From assembly GCF_050176255.1 (NCBI RefSeq), contig NZ_JBFXIE010000046.1: DNA of 25,129 nucleotides; one strand, given 5' to 3'. The position numbers and the translations under genes are program-made. Origin of the DNA: JBFXIE01 sp050176255. Lineage in GTDB: Bacteria; Pseudomonadota; Gammaproteobacteria; Burkholderiales; Burkholderiaceae_C. The notes below the pieces were generated by a model that saw only the letters and a list, made by a program, of their open reading frames with translations, had not been told where the DNA came from and made no database searches. This document shows positions 7,849 to 16,290 of this stretch, piece by piece; position 1 is the first letter of the stretch, and each line of letters begins with the position of its first letter.

Positions 7849-8511
7849 ATGAACACCCCCGCATCCACCCCCCTGCTGACCCAGGAGCTGCTGCAGCAAC
7901 TGCAGGGCCAGCCGTTGCAGCAGATCGCCCAGCAACTGGGCACCGACCCGGCACAGACCCAAAGCGCCGTCGAGATGGCCCTGCCGTTGCTGCTGGGCGC
8001 CATGGGCCGGCAGGCGCAAGACCCGCAAGGGGCGCAGTCCCTGCTTGGCGCGCTGCAGCGCGACCACATGGCAGGCATGGGCGCCGCGCCGCAGCAGGCC
8101 CTGGGCGGGCTGGATCTGGGCGGCCTGCTCGGCGGTCTGCTGGGCGGCGCCGCGCAAAACCAGGGCGCGGGCGGTGCGGGCGCGGACATCCTGGGCCACA
8201 TCTTTGGTGGCGCGCGCGGTCAGGCCGAATCCGGCCTGGGTCAGGCCACGGGCCTGGGGCCCAACGCCGGCGCGCTGCTGCAGATGCTGGCGCCCATCGT
8301 CATGTCTTTTCTGGCGCAGCGCGTGAGCAGCGGCGGCATGGATGCCGGCGGCCTGGGCCAGATGCTGGGTCAGGAGCGCGAAGCCGTGCGCAGCCAGGGG
8401 CTGCCCGGCGGCGACCTGCTGGGCAGCCTGCTGGACCAGGATGGCGACGGCCAGGTGGGGCTGGGCGATCTGCTCAAGATCGGCGGCAACCTGCTGGGCG
8501 GGCGCCGCTGA
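7849..8511 (+). CDS. DUF937 / YidB-like protein with an EF-hand-like loop
   Basis: This is a 220-aa protein of the DUF937 (YidB-like) family, whose function is not established. The N-terminal half is a helical repeat: LTQELLQQLQGQPLQQIAQQ, LGTDPAQTQSAVEMALPLLLGAM, then Gly/Leu-rich stretches such as GGLDLGGLLGGLLGG. The C-terminus contains DQDGDGQVGLGDL, a DxDxDG-type calcium-binding loop as in EF-hands and dockerins, just before GGNLLGGRR. There is no signal peptide or membrane helix. The start at 7849 is supported by AAGGAG at 7834-7839; an in-frame ATG at 7813 lies inside the leader hairpin and is unlikely. Composition is very rich in Gly, Leu, Gln and Ala. It is followed by a CBS-domain gene on the same strand after 120 bases. 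Confidence 0.85.
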   Translation: MNTPASTPLLTQELLQQLQGQPLQQIAQQLGTDPAQTQSAVEMALPLLLGAMGRQAQDPQGAQSLLGALQRDHMAGMGAAPQQALGGLDLGGLLGGLLGGAAQNQGAGGAGADILGHIFGGARGQAESGLGQATGLGPNAGALLQMLAPIVMSFLAQRVSSGGMDAGGLGQMLGQEREAVRSQGLPGGDLLGSLLDQDGDGQVGLGDLLKIGGNLLGGRR

Positions 8512-8620
8512 GCGCCAGCCGGGCAGGGGCGCGGCATTCGCATTTGCCCGAGCTTGCGCCCCGGCCCCGGTTGCGGGGACACTGGGGTCGGGCATTCGAT
8601 ACCGTTTTCACTCACAGCCA

Positions 8621-8626
8621 GGGAGG
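8621..8626 (+). promoter_or_regulatory. Ribosome-binding site of the CBS-domain gene
   Basis: GGGAGG lies five bases before the ATG at 8632. It decides the start over the upstream in-frame ATG at 8554. Confidence 0.75.
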
Positions 8627-8631
8627 CCGCC

Positions 8632-9069
8632 ATGACGACTGTTGCAGAAATCCTCAAGACCAAGCCCGACGGCCAGGTGCACACCATCACCCCGTCGGAC
8701 AGCGTGCTCGCTGCCCTGCGGCTCATGGCTGAAAAGCGCATCGGCGCGCTGCTGGTGATGGAGGGCGACCAGATCGCAGGCATCTTCACCGAGCGCGACT
8801 ACGCCCGCAAGGTGGTGCTGCTGGGCCGCGCATCGGTGGACACGCCGGTGCGCGAGGTCATGACCCATGCGGTGCGCTTTGTGCACCCCACGCACAGCGC
8901 CGAGCAGTGCATGGCCCTGATGACCGAAAACCGCCTGCGCCACCTGCCGGTGGTGGATGACGGGCGTGTGGTGGGCCTGGTGTCCATCGGCGACCTGGTC
9001 AAGAGCGTGATCTCTGAGCAGCAATTCATCATCACCGAGATGGAGCGCTACATCACCGGCGGGCGATGA
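8632..9069 (+). CDS. Stand-alone two-CBS-domain protein
   Basis: This small cytosolic protein of 145 aa consists of a CBS pair (Bateman module). CBS domain 1 spans about residues 12-60 (TITPSDSVLAALRLMAEKRI, GALLVMEGDQIAGIFTERDY). CBS domain 2 spans about residues 76-128 (VMTHAVRFVHPTHSAEQCMA, LRHLPVVDDGRVVGLVSIGD). Such modules typically bind adenine nucleotides and act as energy or redox sensors. Stand-alone versions with this layout are common in betaproteobacteria, often without a known partner. The C-terminus EQQFIITEMERYITG is the usual end of this subfamily. The start follows the GGGAGG ribosome site. A hairpin followed by a T-rich tract lies about 40 bases past the stop. The partner or client cannot be inferred here. 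Confidence 0.92.
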   Translation: MTTVAEILKTKPDGQVHTITPSDSVLAALRLMAEKRIGALLVMEGDQIAGIFTERDYARKVVLLGRASVDTPVREVMTHAVRFVHPTHSAEQCMALMTENRLRHLPVVDDGRVVGLVSIGDLVKSVISEQQFIITEMERYITGGR

Positions 9070-9100
9070 GCGCGCCCGGCGCGATGGCCGGTTTGTGGTG

Positions 9101-9160
9101 TTTTTGGCTGCCTGCCCTTGTAATACAAGCGCAGGCAGCTATCGTTTTTGTAGTCATCTG
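9101..9160 (+). repeat. Bipartite palindromic repeat, copy d (intergenic)
   Basis: GCTGCCTGC (9107-9115) pairs with GCAGGCAGC (9131-9139), and an inner CTTG / CAAG stem closes a short loop. The right part CAAGCGCAGGCAGCTATC is followed by GTTTTTGTAGTC and matches the AAGCGC...GCTAT...TAG layout of the other copies. Confidence 0.75.
9107..9149 (+). terminator. Terminator-like hairpin between the CBS gene and tsaD
   Basis: Nine perfect pairs, one mismatch and four more pairs form the stem (9107-9139). ATCG and then five T residues (9145-9149, in GTTTTTG) follow. It is oriented to end transcription of the CBS-domain gene before tsaD. It is built from repeat copy d. Confidence 0.5.
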
Positions 9161-9203
9161 CCTGACCTGCCCCGGTTGCGCCCCTGGGCTGTTGCGCACG
9201 CCC

Positions 9204-9209
9204 TACACT
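9204..9209 (+). promoter_or_regulatory. Probable -10 element of tsaD (leaderless start)
   Basis: TACACT is followed by exactly seven bases and then the tsaD ATG at 9217. No Shine-Dalgarno sequence lies before the ATG. This geometry would place the transcription start at or next to the A of the ATG. No good -35 box is seen at 16-18 bp. Confidence 0.5.
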
Positions 9210-9216
9210 CGCGGGC

Positions 9217-10260
9217 ATGAGTTTGCTGATCCTGGGCATTGAATCTTCTTGCGACGAAACCGGCGTGGCCCTGGTGCGCGCGGGTGACGGCGGCGGCGTG
9301 CCCACGCTGCTGGCGCATGCGCTACACAGCCAGATCGACATGCACCAGGCCTACGGCGGCGTGGTGCCCGAGCTGGCCAGCCGCGACCACATCCGCCGCG
9401 TGCTGCCGCTGACCGAGGCCGTATTGAAAGACGCCGGCCAGCCCCTGTCGGCCGTGGACGTGGTGGCCTACACGCGCGGGCCGGGCCTGGCGGGCGCGCT
9501 GCTGGTGGGCGCGGGCGTGGCCTGCGCGCTGGGCGCGGCGCTGGACAAGCCCGTGCTGGGCGTGCACCACCTGGAGGGCCATCTGCTGTCGCCTTTTTTG
9601 AGCAGCGACCCGCCGCAGTTTCCGTTTGTGGCGCTGCTGGTGTCGGGCGGGCACACGCAGCTGATGCGCGTGGACGGCGTGGGCCGCTACGCCATCCTGG
9701 GCGAAACCATTGACGACGCGGCGGGCGAGGCCTTTGACAAGTCCGCAAAGCTCATGGGCCTGGGCTACCCCGGGGGGCCTGCGCTGTCGCGCCTGGCGCA
9801 GCAGGGCGACCCCAGGGCCTTCAAGCTGCCGCGCCCCTTGCTGCACAGCGGCAACCTGGATTTTTCATTTGCCGGGCTCAAGACGGCGGTGCTCACCCAG
9901 GCCAAAAAGCTGGGCGACGATCTGCAGGCACGCAAGGCCGACCTGGCGGCCAGCACCGAGGCCGCCATCGTCGAGGTGCTGGTCAAAAAGACGCTGGCGG
10001 CGCTGCAGCACACCGGCATGCGGCGCGTGGTGGTGGCGGGCGGCGTGGGCGCCAACCGGCTGCTGCGTGCGCAGCTGGATGCCGCATGCGCACAACGCGG
10101 CGTGCGCGTGCACTACCCCGAGCTGCACCTGTGCACCGACAACGGCGCCATGATCGCCATGGCCGCGGCCATGCGGCTGCAGGCCGGCCAGCAACAGGCC
10201 AATCGCAACTATGCCTTCGACGTCAAGCCGCGCTGGCCGCTGGACGCCATCGCCGCCTGA
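9217..10260 (+). CDS. tsaD: tRNA N6-adenosine threonylcarbamoyltransferase TsaD
   Basis: With TsaB and TsaE, this transfers the threonylcarbamoyl group to A37 of ANN-decoding tRNAs (t6A), an essential modification in most bacteria. The protein has 347 aa, normal length for TsaD. It begins LLILGIESSCDETGVALV, the ASKHA-fold phosphate-1 motif. The metal-binding pair is His118 and His122 in VHHLEGHLLS. Further family blocks are YTRGPGLAGALLVG, LLVSGGHTQLMRV, IDDAAGEAFDKSAKLMGLGY, VVVAGGVGANRLLR and LCTDNGAMIAMA, whose Asp is the third metal ligand. All catalytic residues are present. It has a probable leaderless promoter and stands alone between a terminator-like hairpin and the nodT gene. Confidence 0.98.
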   Translation: MSLLILGIESSCDETGVALVRAGDGGGVPTLLAHALHSQIDMHQAYGGVVPELASRDHIRRVLPLTEAVLKDAGQPLSAVDVVAYTRGPGLAGALLVGAGVACALGAALDKPVLGVHHLEGHLLSPFLSSDPPQFPFVALLVSGGHTQLMRVDGVGRYAILGETIDDAAGEAFDKSAKLMGLGYPGGPALSRLAQQGDPRAFKLPRPLLHSGNLDFSFAGLKTAVLTQAKKLGDDLQARKADLAASTEAAIVEVLVKKTLAALQHTGMRRVVVAGGVGANRLLRAQLDAACAQRGVRVHYPELHLCTDNGAMIAMAAAMRLQAGQQQANRNYAFDVKPRWPLDAIAA

Positions 10261-10365
10261 CGGCCGCAGCCAGACACCAGACCCGTCGATGGGGCGCAGC
10301 CGGCGCAAACCCGGTTTCTTTACACAAGTTCATCGGGCGCTGGCGGCGCTGACAAACCGCGTGTG

Positions 10366-10371
10366 CACAAT
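10366..10371 (+). promoter_or_regulatory. Probable -10 element of the nodT operon (leaderless start)
   Basis: CACAAT is followed by seven bases (GCCCGCC) and then ATG at 10379, the same geometry as at tsaD. No ribosome site precedes the ATG. If this is the -10 box, the in-frame ATG at 10370 lies within it, which supports 10379 as the true start. Confidence 0.45.
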
Positions 10372-10378
10372 GCCCGCC

Positions 10379-11839
10379 ATGTCTTTCTCTTCGCGTTTCG
10401 CATCGCGTTTTTCTCGGTTCATGCCGGTGCCGCAGACACCGCCGCGTGCGGTTGCTGTGGCGCCGCTGCTGGCTGCATTGGTGCTGGCGGGTTGCGCCAA
10501 CCAAACCCCGTTCGCGCTGGATTCCGCCACGGCCGTGCCCAGCAGCTGGGCTGCCCAGGATGCAGTGCAGACCGCAGGCAGCGCCACGGCACAACCGCCT
10601 GAGCCCCTGCACCAGTGGTGGCAGCAGCTGGGCGACGCGCAGCTGGCGGGCCTCATCACCCAGGCCCTGCAAACGCACACCAGCATGCGCGGCGCCCGTG
10701 CCGCCGTGGAGCAGGCGCGTGCCCAGCTGGAGGTGCAAGCCGCCGGCCAGCTACCGGCGGTGGACGCATCGGGCACGGCCCAGCGCAGCCGCAGCGCTGG
10801 CAGCACCCGCAACAACTTCCAGCTGGGGCTGGACGCCAGCTGGGAGCCTGACCTGTTTGGCCGCATTGCCAGCGGTGTGCGCGCCAGCCAGGCCGATCTG
10901 CTGGCAGCGCAGGAGGGCGTGGCCGCAGCCCAGGTGGCGCTGGCGGCTGAAGTTGCCGTGAACTACATCAACCTGCGCAGCCAGCAGCAGCGCCTGCAGA
11001 TCGCCCAGCAAAACCTGGCCGCCCAGCGCGAGACCGCACAAATCGCCCAATGGCGCGTGCAGGCGGGCCTGGCCAGCGCGGTGGCGGCGCAGCAGGCGCG
11101 CACCATCGTCGAGCAGACGGCTGCCCAACTGCCCGCGCTGCAGGCGGGCATGGCCCAGTCACGCCATGCGCTGGCCGTGCTCACCGGCCAGCCGCCCGCG
11201 GCGCTGGACGAAGCCCTGGCCGCCAGCGTGCCCGTGCCGCAGCCACCGGCCACGCTGGCGCTGGCCTTTCCGGCCGACACGCTGCGCCAGCGCCCCGACG
11301 TGCGCCAGGCCGAGCAGCGCGTGCGCGCCGCCTGGGAACGTGTGGCCCAGGCCGAGGCCCGGCGCCTGCCCAGCCTGCGCATTGGCGGCACGCTGGGGCT
11401 GCAGGCGCTGACGCTGGACGCGCTCACGGGCGGCGGCGCGTCGGTGGCGTCGCTGCTGGCCAGTGTGTCGCTGCCGGTGTTTGACGGCGGCGCGCTGCGC
11501 GCCCAGGTGCGTGTGCAGCAGGCGGCGCTGGAACAGGCCCGCGTGGGCTACGAAGAGGCCGTGCTGCTGGCGCTGCAGGATGTGGAGGACGCGCTGGTGG
11601 CGCTGCGCGGCGAGCGCCAGCGGCTGGAGCGTCTGGGCGCCGCAGCCGAGGCGGCGGCGAATGCGGCCCTGCTGGCGCAGAACCAGTACGCCAGCGGCCT
11701 AGTGGATTTTCAGACCGTGCTGGATACCCAGCGCACCCTGCTGTCGGTGCAGGACAGCGTGGCCAGCTCGGCAGCCGGCGTGGCTACCGGCCACGTGCGT
11801 CTGTACAAGGCGCTGGGCGGCGGCTGGCAGGCCTTGTGA
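10379..11839 (+). CDS. Outer-membrane efflux lipoprotein (NodT/OprM family)
   Basis: This is the outer-membrane channel of the second tripartite exporter. From 10379 the protein has 486 aa. The signal peptide ends VAPLLAALVLAGC, with lipidation expected at Cys39. The mature part begins ANQTPFALDSA. NodT-family marks are HQWWQQLGDAQLAGLITQAL, SWEPDLFGRIASGVRASQAD, VNYINLRSQQQRL, LRQRPDVRQAEQRVRAAWER, VSLPVFDGGALRAQV, YASGLVDFQTVLDTQRTLLS and HVRLYKALGGGW. Long alpha-helical hairpins rich in Ala, Gln and Glu match the TolC barrel. The frame is open upstream from 10211, but those codons overlap tsaD and do not form a signal peptide. It lies 25 bp before the MacA-like gene, so it probably heads an operon of four genes with its own dedicated channel, unlike E. 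coli MacAB, which borrows TolC. Confidence 0.93.
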   Translation: MSFSSRFASRFSRFMPVPQTPPRAVAVAPLLAALVLAGCANQTPFALDSATAVPSSWAAQDAVQTAGSATAQPPEPLHQWWQQLGDAQLAGLITQALQTHTSMRGARAAVEQARAQLEVQAAGQLPAVDASGTAQRSRSAGSTRNNFQLGLDASWEPDLFGRIASGVRASQADLLAAQEGVAAAQVALAAEVAVNYINLRSQQQRLQIAQQNLAAQRETAQIAQWRVQAGLASAVAAQQARTIVEQTAAQLPALQAGMAQSRHALAVLTGQPPAALDEALAASVPVPQPPATLALAFPADTLRQRPDVRQAEQRVRAAWERVAQAEARRLPSLRIGGTLGLQALTLDALTGGGASVASLLASVSLPVFDGGALRAQVRVQQAALEQARVGYEEAVLLALQDVEDALVALRGERQRLERLGAAAEAAANAALLAQNQYASGLVDFQTVLDTQRTLLSVQDSVASSAAGVATGHVRLYKALGGGWQAL

Positions 11840-11864
11840 GATGTGCCCCATGGGCTAAACAACC

Positions 11865-13294
11865 ATGACAGAAAAACAAACGACTCCCCCCGCCGAAACG
11901 TCCGCAAAAGCGACCGCAAAAGAAGCGCCCGTGCAAGACCTGCAATCGCTGCTGGGTGACGGCTTGCAGCCGCGCTGGTGGCAAAGCATCACCTTGTGGC
12001 TGGCCGTGCTGGTGCTGGCGGCTGCCGCCGGTGGCTGGTGGTACTGGCAATCCGCCAAAAAGGCGCAGGCTGCGCCGCGCTACGTTACGCAGCCGGTGCA
12101 GCGCGGCCAGGTCCGGCTGACCGTGGCGGCCAACGGCACGCTGCAGCCCACGCGGTCGGTGAACATCGGCAGCGAGCTGTCGGGCACCGTGCGCCGCGTG
12201 CTGGTGGATGTGAATGACGTGGTCAAGAAAGGCCAGGTGCTGGTGGAGCTGGACACCACCAAGCTGGATGCGCAGGTGCTGCGCTCGCGTGCGTCGGTGG
12301 CATCGGCCCAGGCGCGGCTGGCGCAGGCCGAGGCCACCGTGAAAGAAGCGCGTGCCAATCTGGCGCGCCTGGAGGAGGTGGCCCGCCTGTCGGGCGGCAA
12401 GGTGCCGTCCGCGACCGAGCTGGACACGGGCCGCGCCACCTACGACCGCGCCCTGGCAGACGAGGCCGCAGCCCGCGCCAGCGTGCAGGACGCCCGCGCC
12501 GCCCTGACCACCGACGAGACCAACGTCACCAAGGCATCGATCCGCGCGCCCATCGACGGCATGGTGCTTTCGCGCGTGGTGGAGCCCGGCAACGCGGTGG
12601 CCGCGTCGCTGCAAGCCGTCACGCTGTTCACCCTGGCCGAAGACCTGACCCGCCTGCGCCTGGAGGTCAGCGTGGACGAGGCCGACGTGGGCGCCGTGCG
12701 GCCCGGCCAGCAGGCCAGCTTCACCGTCAGCGCCTACCCCTCGCGGCCGTACCCGGCGCGCACCACGCGGGTGGCGTTCGGCTCCACCAAGGTGGACAAC
12801 GTGGTCACCTACATCACCTACCTGGAGGTGGACAACGCCGACCTCAGCCTGCGCCCGGGCATGACGGCTGCGGCCACCATCACCGCCACCGAGAAAAACG
12901 ACGTGCTGACCGTGCCCAACACCGCGCTGCGCTTCACGCCCACCAGCGCCGCCGAGGGTGCCTCCGCGCAAGGGCAGACGCAAAAGCCGGGGCAGGGCCA
13001 GGGAGGCGGGTCGTCGGGTTCATCGGCCGGGCAGTCGTCCGGCGGCGGCATCATGGGCCAGCTGATGCCGCGCATGCCGCGCGCCGCAGGCCAGCGCCGC
13101 GGCGGCGGCGACGGCGCGCCGGGCAAGGGCGGCGCCGGGCAGCGCCAGATCTGGGTGCTGCAAGACGACGGCACACCCAGGGCCATCAGCGTCAAGACGG
13201 GCATCACGGACGGGCGCGTGACCGAGGTGGAAAGCGACGAGCTGCAGCCCGGCATGCAGGTCATCACCGACCAGCTGGCCGCAGGGGCGCGCGC

Positions 13295-13298
<4 letters not shown>
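11865..13298 (+). CDS. macA: MacA-like periplasmic adaptor (HlyD/RND membrane-fusion family)
   Basis: This adaptor couples the ABC permease downstream to the outer-membrane lipoprotein upstream. It has 477 aa. A cytosolic N-terminus of about 43 residues precedes one membrane helix (ITLWLAVLVLAAAAGGWWYW, about residues 44-63), so it is membrane-anchored like MacA rather than a lipoprotein. Barrel-sandwich halves are NIGSELSGTVRRVLVDVNDV with VKKGQVLVELDTTKLDAQV, and later KASIRAPIDGMVLSRVVEPG. A coiled coil between them contains ARLAQAEATVKEARANLARL. The beta-barrel is followed by a Gly/Ser/Gln-rich stretch of about 65 residues (about 365-430) that interrupts the usual fold. The domain resumes at IWVLQDDGTPRAISVKTGIT. 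The stop overlaps the ATPase start as ATGA. There is no strong ribosome site. Operon context makes the MacA assignment firm; the substrate is unknown. Confidence 0.92.
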
Positions 13299-14073
<775 letters not shown>

Positions 14074-14077
<4 letters not shown>

Positions 14078-15288
14078 TGCTGCTCAACTCCCTGCTGCTG
14101 GCCTTGCGCTCGATACGGCGCAACCTGATGCGGTCTTTTCTGACGGTGCTGGGCATCGTGATCGGCGTCAGCGCGGTGATCACCATGGTCACGCTGGGCA
14201 ACGGCGCCACGCTGGCCGTGCAGGCCCAGATTGCCAGCCTGGGCACCAACTTGCTGCAGGTGCGGCCCGGCCAGCGCATGGGGCCGGGCGGCAGCGGCGG
14301 CGCGCCGTGGTTCAAAGAGGCGGACGCGCAGGCCATAGGCCAGCAAATTGGCGGCATCCTGGCCGTTGCCCCTGAAGCCCGCACCAGCGCCACCGCAGTG
14401 GCCAATGGCCGCAACTGGGCCACCAGCGTGCTGGGCAGCACCAACGAATGGCTGCAGACCGGCGGCTGGACGCTGGCCAGCGGCCGCGAATTCACCCCCG
14501 ACGAGCAGCGCGTGGGCGCCGCCGTGTGCCTGATCGGCCAGACCGTGCGCCGCGAGCTGTTTGGCGCCACCGGCAGCGACCCGCTGGGCGAGCGCGTGCG
14601 CGTGCGCCAGTTCTCGTGCGAGGTGGTGGGCGTGCTGGCCGCCAAGGGGCAGGGCGCCTTTGGCAACGACCAGGACGACCTGGTGCTGCTGCCGCTCAAA
14701 ACCCTGCAGCGGCGCGTGACCGGCAGCACGCGCGTGCCCACGCTGCTGGTGTCGATGCAAGACGGCAGCGACCCCGAGCGCGTGAAGGCCAGCCTGACCG
14801 AACTGCTGCGCGAGCGGCGCAAGCTGGCCGAGACCGACGACGACAACTTCAACGTGCTCGACACCAAGCAGCTGGCCGACACCTTCTCGGGCACCACGCG
14901 GGTGATGACCATGCTGCTGGGCGCGGTGGCGGCCGTCAGTCTGCTGGTGGGCGGCATCGGCATCATGAACATCATGCTGGTGAGCGTGACCGAGCGCACG
15001 CGCGAGATCGGCCTGCGCCTGGCCATCGGCGCGCTGGAGCGCGAGGTGCTGATGCAGTTCCTCATCGAGGCCGTGGTGCTGGCAGCGCTGGGCGGGCTGA
15101 TCGGCATCGTGCTGGCCACGGGCGCGTCGATTGCGTTGTCGCAGGTGATGGGCATTCCGTACGTGTTCCACCCGGGCGTGAACCTGCTGTCGTTCGTGTT
15201 TTCGGCGGGCATCGGGGTGGTGTTCGGCTTTTTTCCGGCCCGCCGCGCCGCGCAGCTGGACCCCATCGACGCGCTGCGCCATGAATAG
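14074..15288 (+). CDS. MacB-type ABC permease (MacB_PCD plus FtsX domains)
   Basis: This is the membrane subunit of the second exporter, 404 aa. The first helix is in RSFLTVLGIVIGVSAVITMV (about residues 24-43). It is followed by a periplasmic MacB_PCD domain of about 230 residues (LGNGATLAVQAQIASLGTNL, VGVLAAKGQGAFGNDQDDLV). Three helices in the C-terminal FtsX domain begin at VMTMLLGAVAAVSLLVGGIG. The conserved cytosolic loop SVTERTREIGLRLAIGA contacts the ATPase, and the C-terminus is RRAAQLDPIDALRHE, all typical of MacB and LolCE permeases. The ATG overlaps the ATPase TGA (ATGATG). Together with the NodT-type channel and the adaptor this makes a self-contained tripartite ABC exporter, probably for macrolides, lipids, peptides or siderophores; sequence alone cannot choose. 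Confidence 0.95.
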
Positions 15289-15314
15289 GGTTATGCGTCA
15301 AAGGGGTCTTTGGT

Positions 15315-15361
15315 CCAAGCGCAGCAAGCGCCGACTGCTATCACACTGGTAGCAGAAAGTA
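15315..15361 (+). repeat. Bipartite palindromic repeat, copy e (intergenic)
   Basis: AAGCGCCGACTGCTATCACA, then CTGGTAGCAGAAAG, aligns with the right half of copy c. CTGCTA (15335-15340) pairs with TAGCAG (15350-15355). The left arm is not recognisable, so this is a partial or decayed copy. Confidence 0.55.
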
Positions 15362-15417
15362 CCACTGCCTGGCAGACATTCACAATGCGGCCTACTGCTG
15401 TTTTTTGCCTGTTTGCC

Positions 15418-16290
15418 GTGATCCGATTTCCCCGCACTTTTTCCCTCATCCCTGGCCTGGCGGCCTGCGCCCTGCTGGCAGGCTGCGCGGGCATGGGCGA
15501 CTCTATGCCAGGGCTGGAGCGTGGCCTGCAATTCACGCCCAACGACTTTGACAGCACCAGCATGCACACGCGGCATGTGCTGGCCTCGCAGCAGCACACC
15601 TGCGAGACCGCGCGCCGAGCGCTGCTCAGCCAGGGCTACGTGGTGCATTCGGCCAATGCCGAGATGGTGGCCGGGCGCAAGTACTACCAGCCCCACACCG
15701 ACGTGCACTACGAGGTGGAGATGCGCGTCGTCTGCGCGCCAGAGGGGCAGGGAGACACGCGCACTTCGGCTTTTGCCAGCGCGTTGCAAAACCGCTATGT
15801 GATCAAGAAGGTCAACAATTCCGCATCGCTGGGGGTGGGGGGCGTGGGTTCGGTGTCGCTGCCCATTTCGGCCACCGACGACACCCTGGTCAAGGTGGGC
15901 AGTGAAACCATCACCGATGCGCAGTTCTACGAGCGCTTCTTCCAGCTGTTCGAGCGCTATGTGGTTCTGGCGCCTGCGGCCACTGCAGCGCTGCCCCTGC
16001 CGTTGCCTGCCACCGCCGGGCAGGCGCCGCAGTCTGGCGCCGCCGTCACCGCGGATGCCGTCGTTTCGCAGGGCGCAGCAGCAGCCGCGCTGCCTGCGCC
16101 GGGGCAAAACGCTGCGCCAGTGCCAGTGCCAGACCTTGTGCCAGCCTCCGGCCCGGTGCCCGGTGCGCCGGCTGTCCAGGCCGCCGACGGCCAGGACCTG
16201 AGCGGCAACGCAACGCATGCGCCAGCGCCGCACGCAGCAGCCGCCGACGGCGATGTGCCGCCGTCCATCCGCCAACTCATGGGGCAGTGA
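15418..16290 (+). CDS. DUF2242-type lipoprotein
   Basis: This is a predicted lipoprotein of the DUF2242 type, function unknown. From the GTG at 15418 it has 290 aa. It begins with a compact lipoprotein signal (IRFPRTFSLIPGLAACALLA) followed by GC, putting the lipid on Cys23. The conserved domain runs from about residue 45 to 185: HVLASQQHTCETARRALLSQ, VAGRKYYQPHTDVHYEVEMR, NRYVIKKVNNSASLGVGGVG, LVKVGSETITDAQFYERFFQ. The last 100 residues are Ala/Pro-rich and probably unstructured. An in-frame ATG at 15385 would add 11 hydrophobic residues. A CACAAT box at 15381-15386 overlaps that ATG and could be a -10 element, which favours the GTG start. Neither start has a ribosome site. The 3' end overlaps the convergent mltB gene by 14 bases. 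Confidence 0.8.
   Translation: MIRFPRTFSLIPGLAACALLAGCAGMGDSMPGLERGLQFTPNDFDSTSMHTRHVLASQQHTCETARRALLSQGYVVHSANAEMVAGRKYYQPHTDVHYEVEMRVVCAPEGQGDTRTSAFASALQNRYVIKKVNNSASLGVGGVGSVSLPISATDDTLVKVGSETITDAQFYERFFQLFERYVVLAPAATAALPLPLPATAGQAPQSGAAVTADAVVSQGAAAAALPAPGQNAAPVPVPDLVPASGPVPGAPAVQAADGQDLSGNATHAPAPHAAAADGDVPPSIRQLMGQ

Noticed and set aside
7645..8595. 316-codon minus-strand frame opposite the DUF937 gene
   Set aside because: The plus-strand DUF937 protein has a ribosome site and family motifs. The minus frame has only biased Gln/Ala/His composition.
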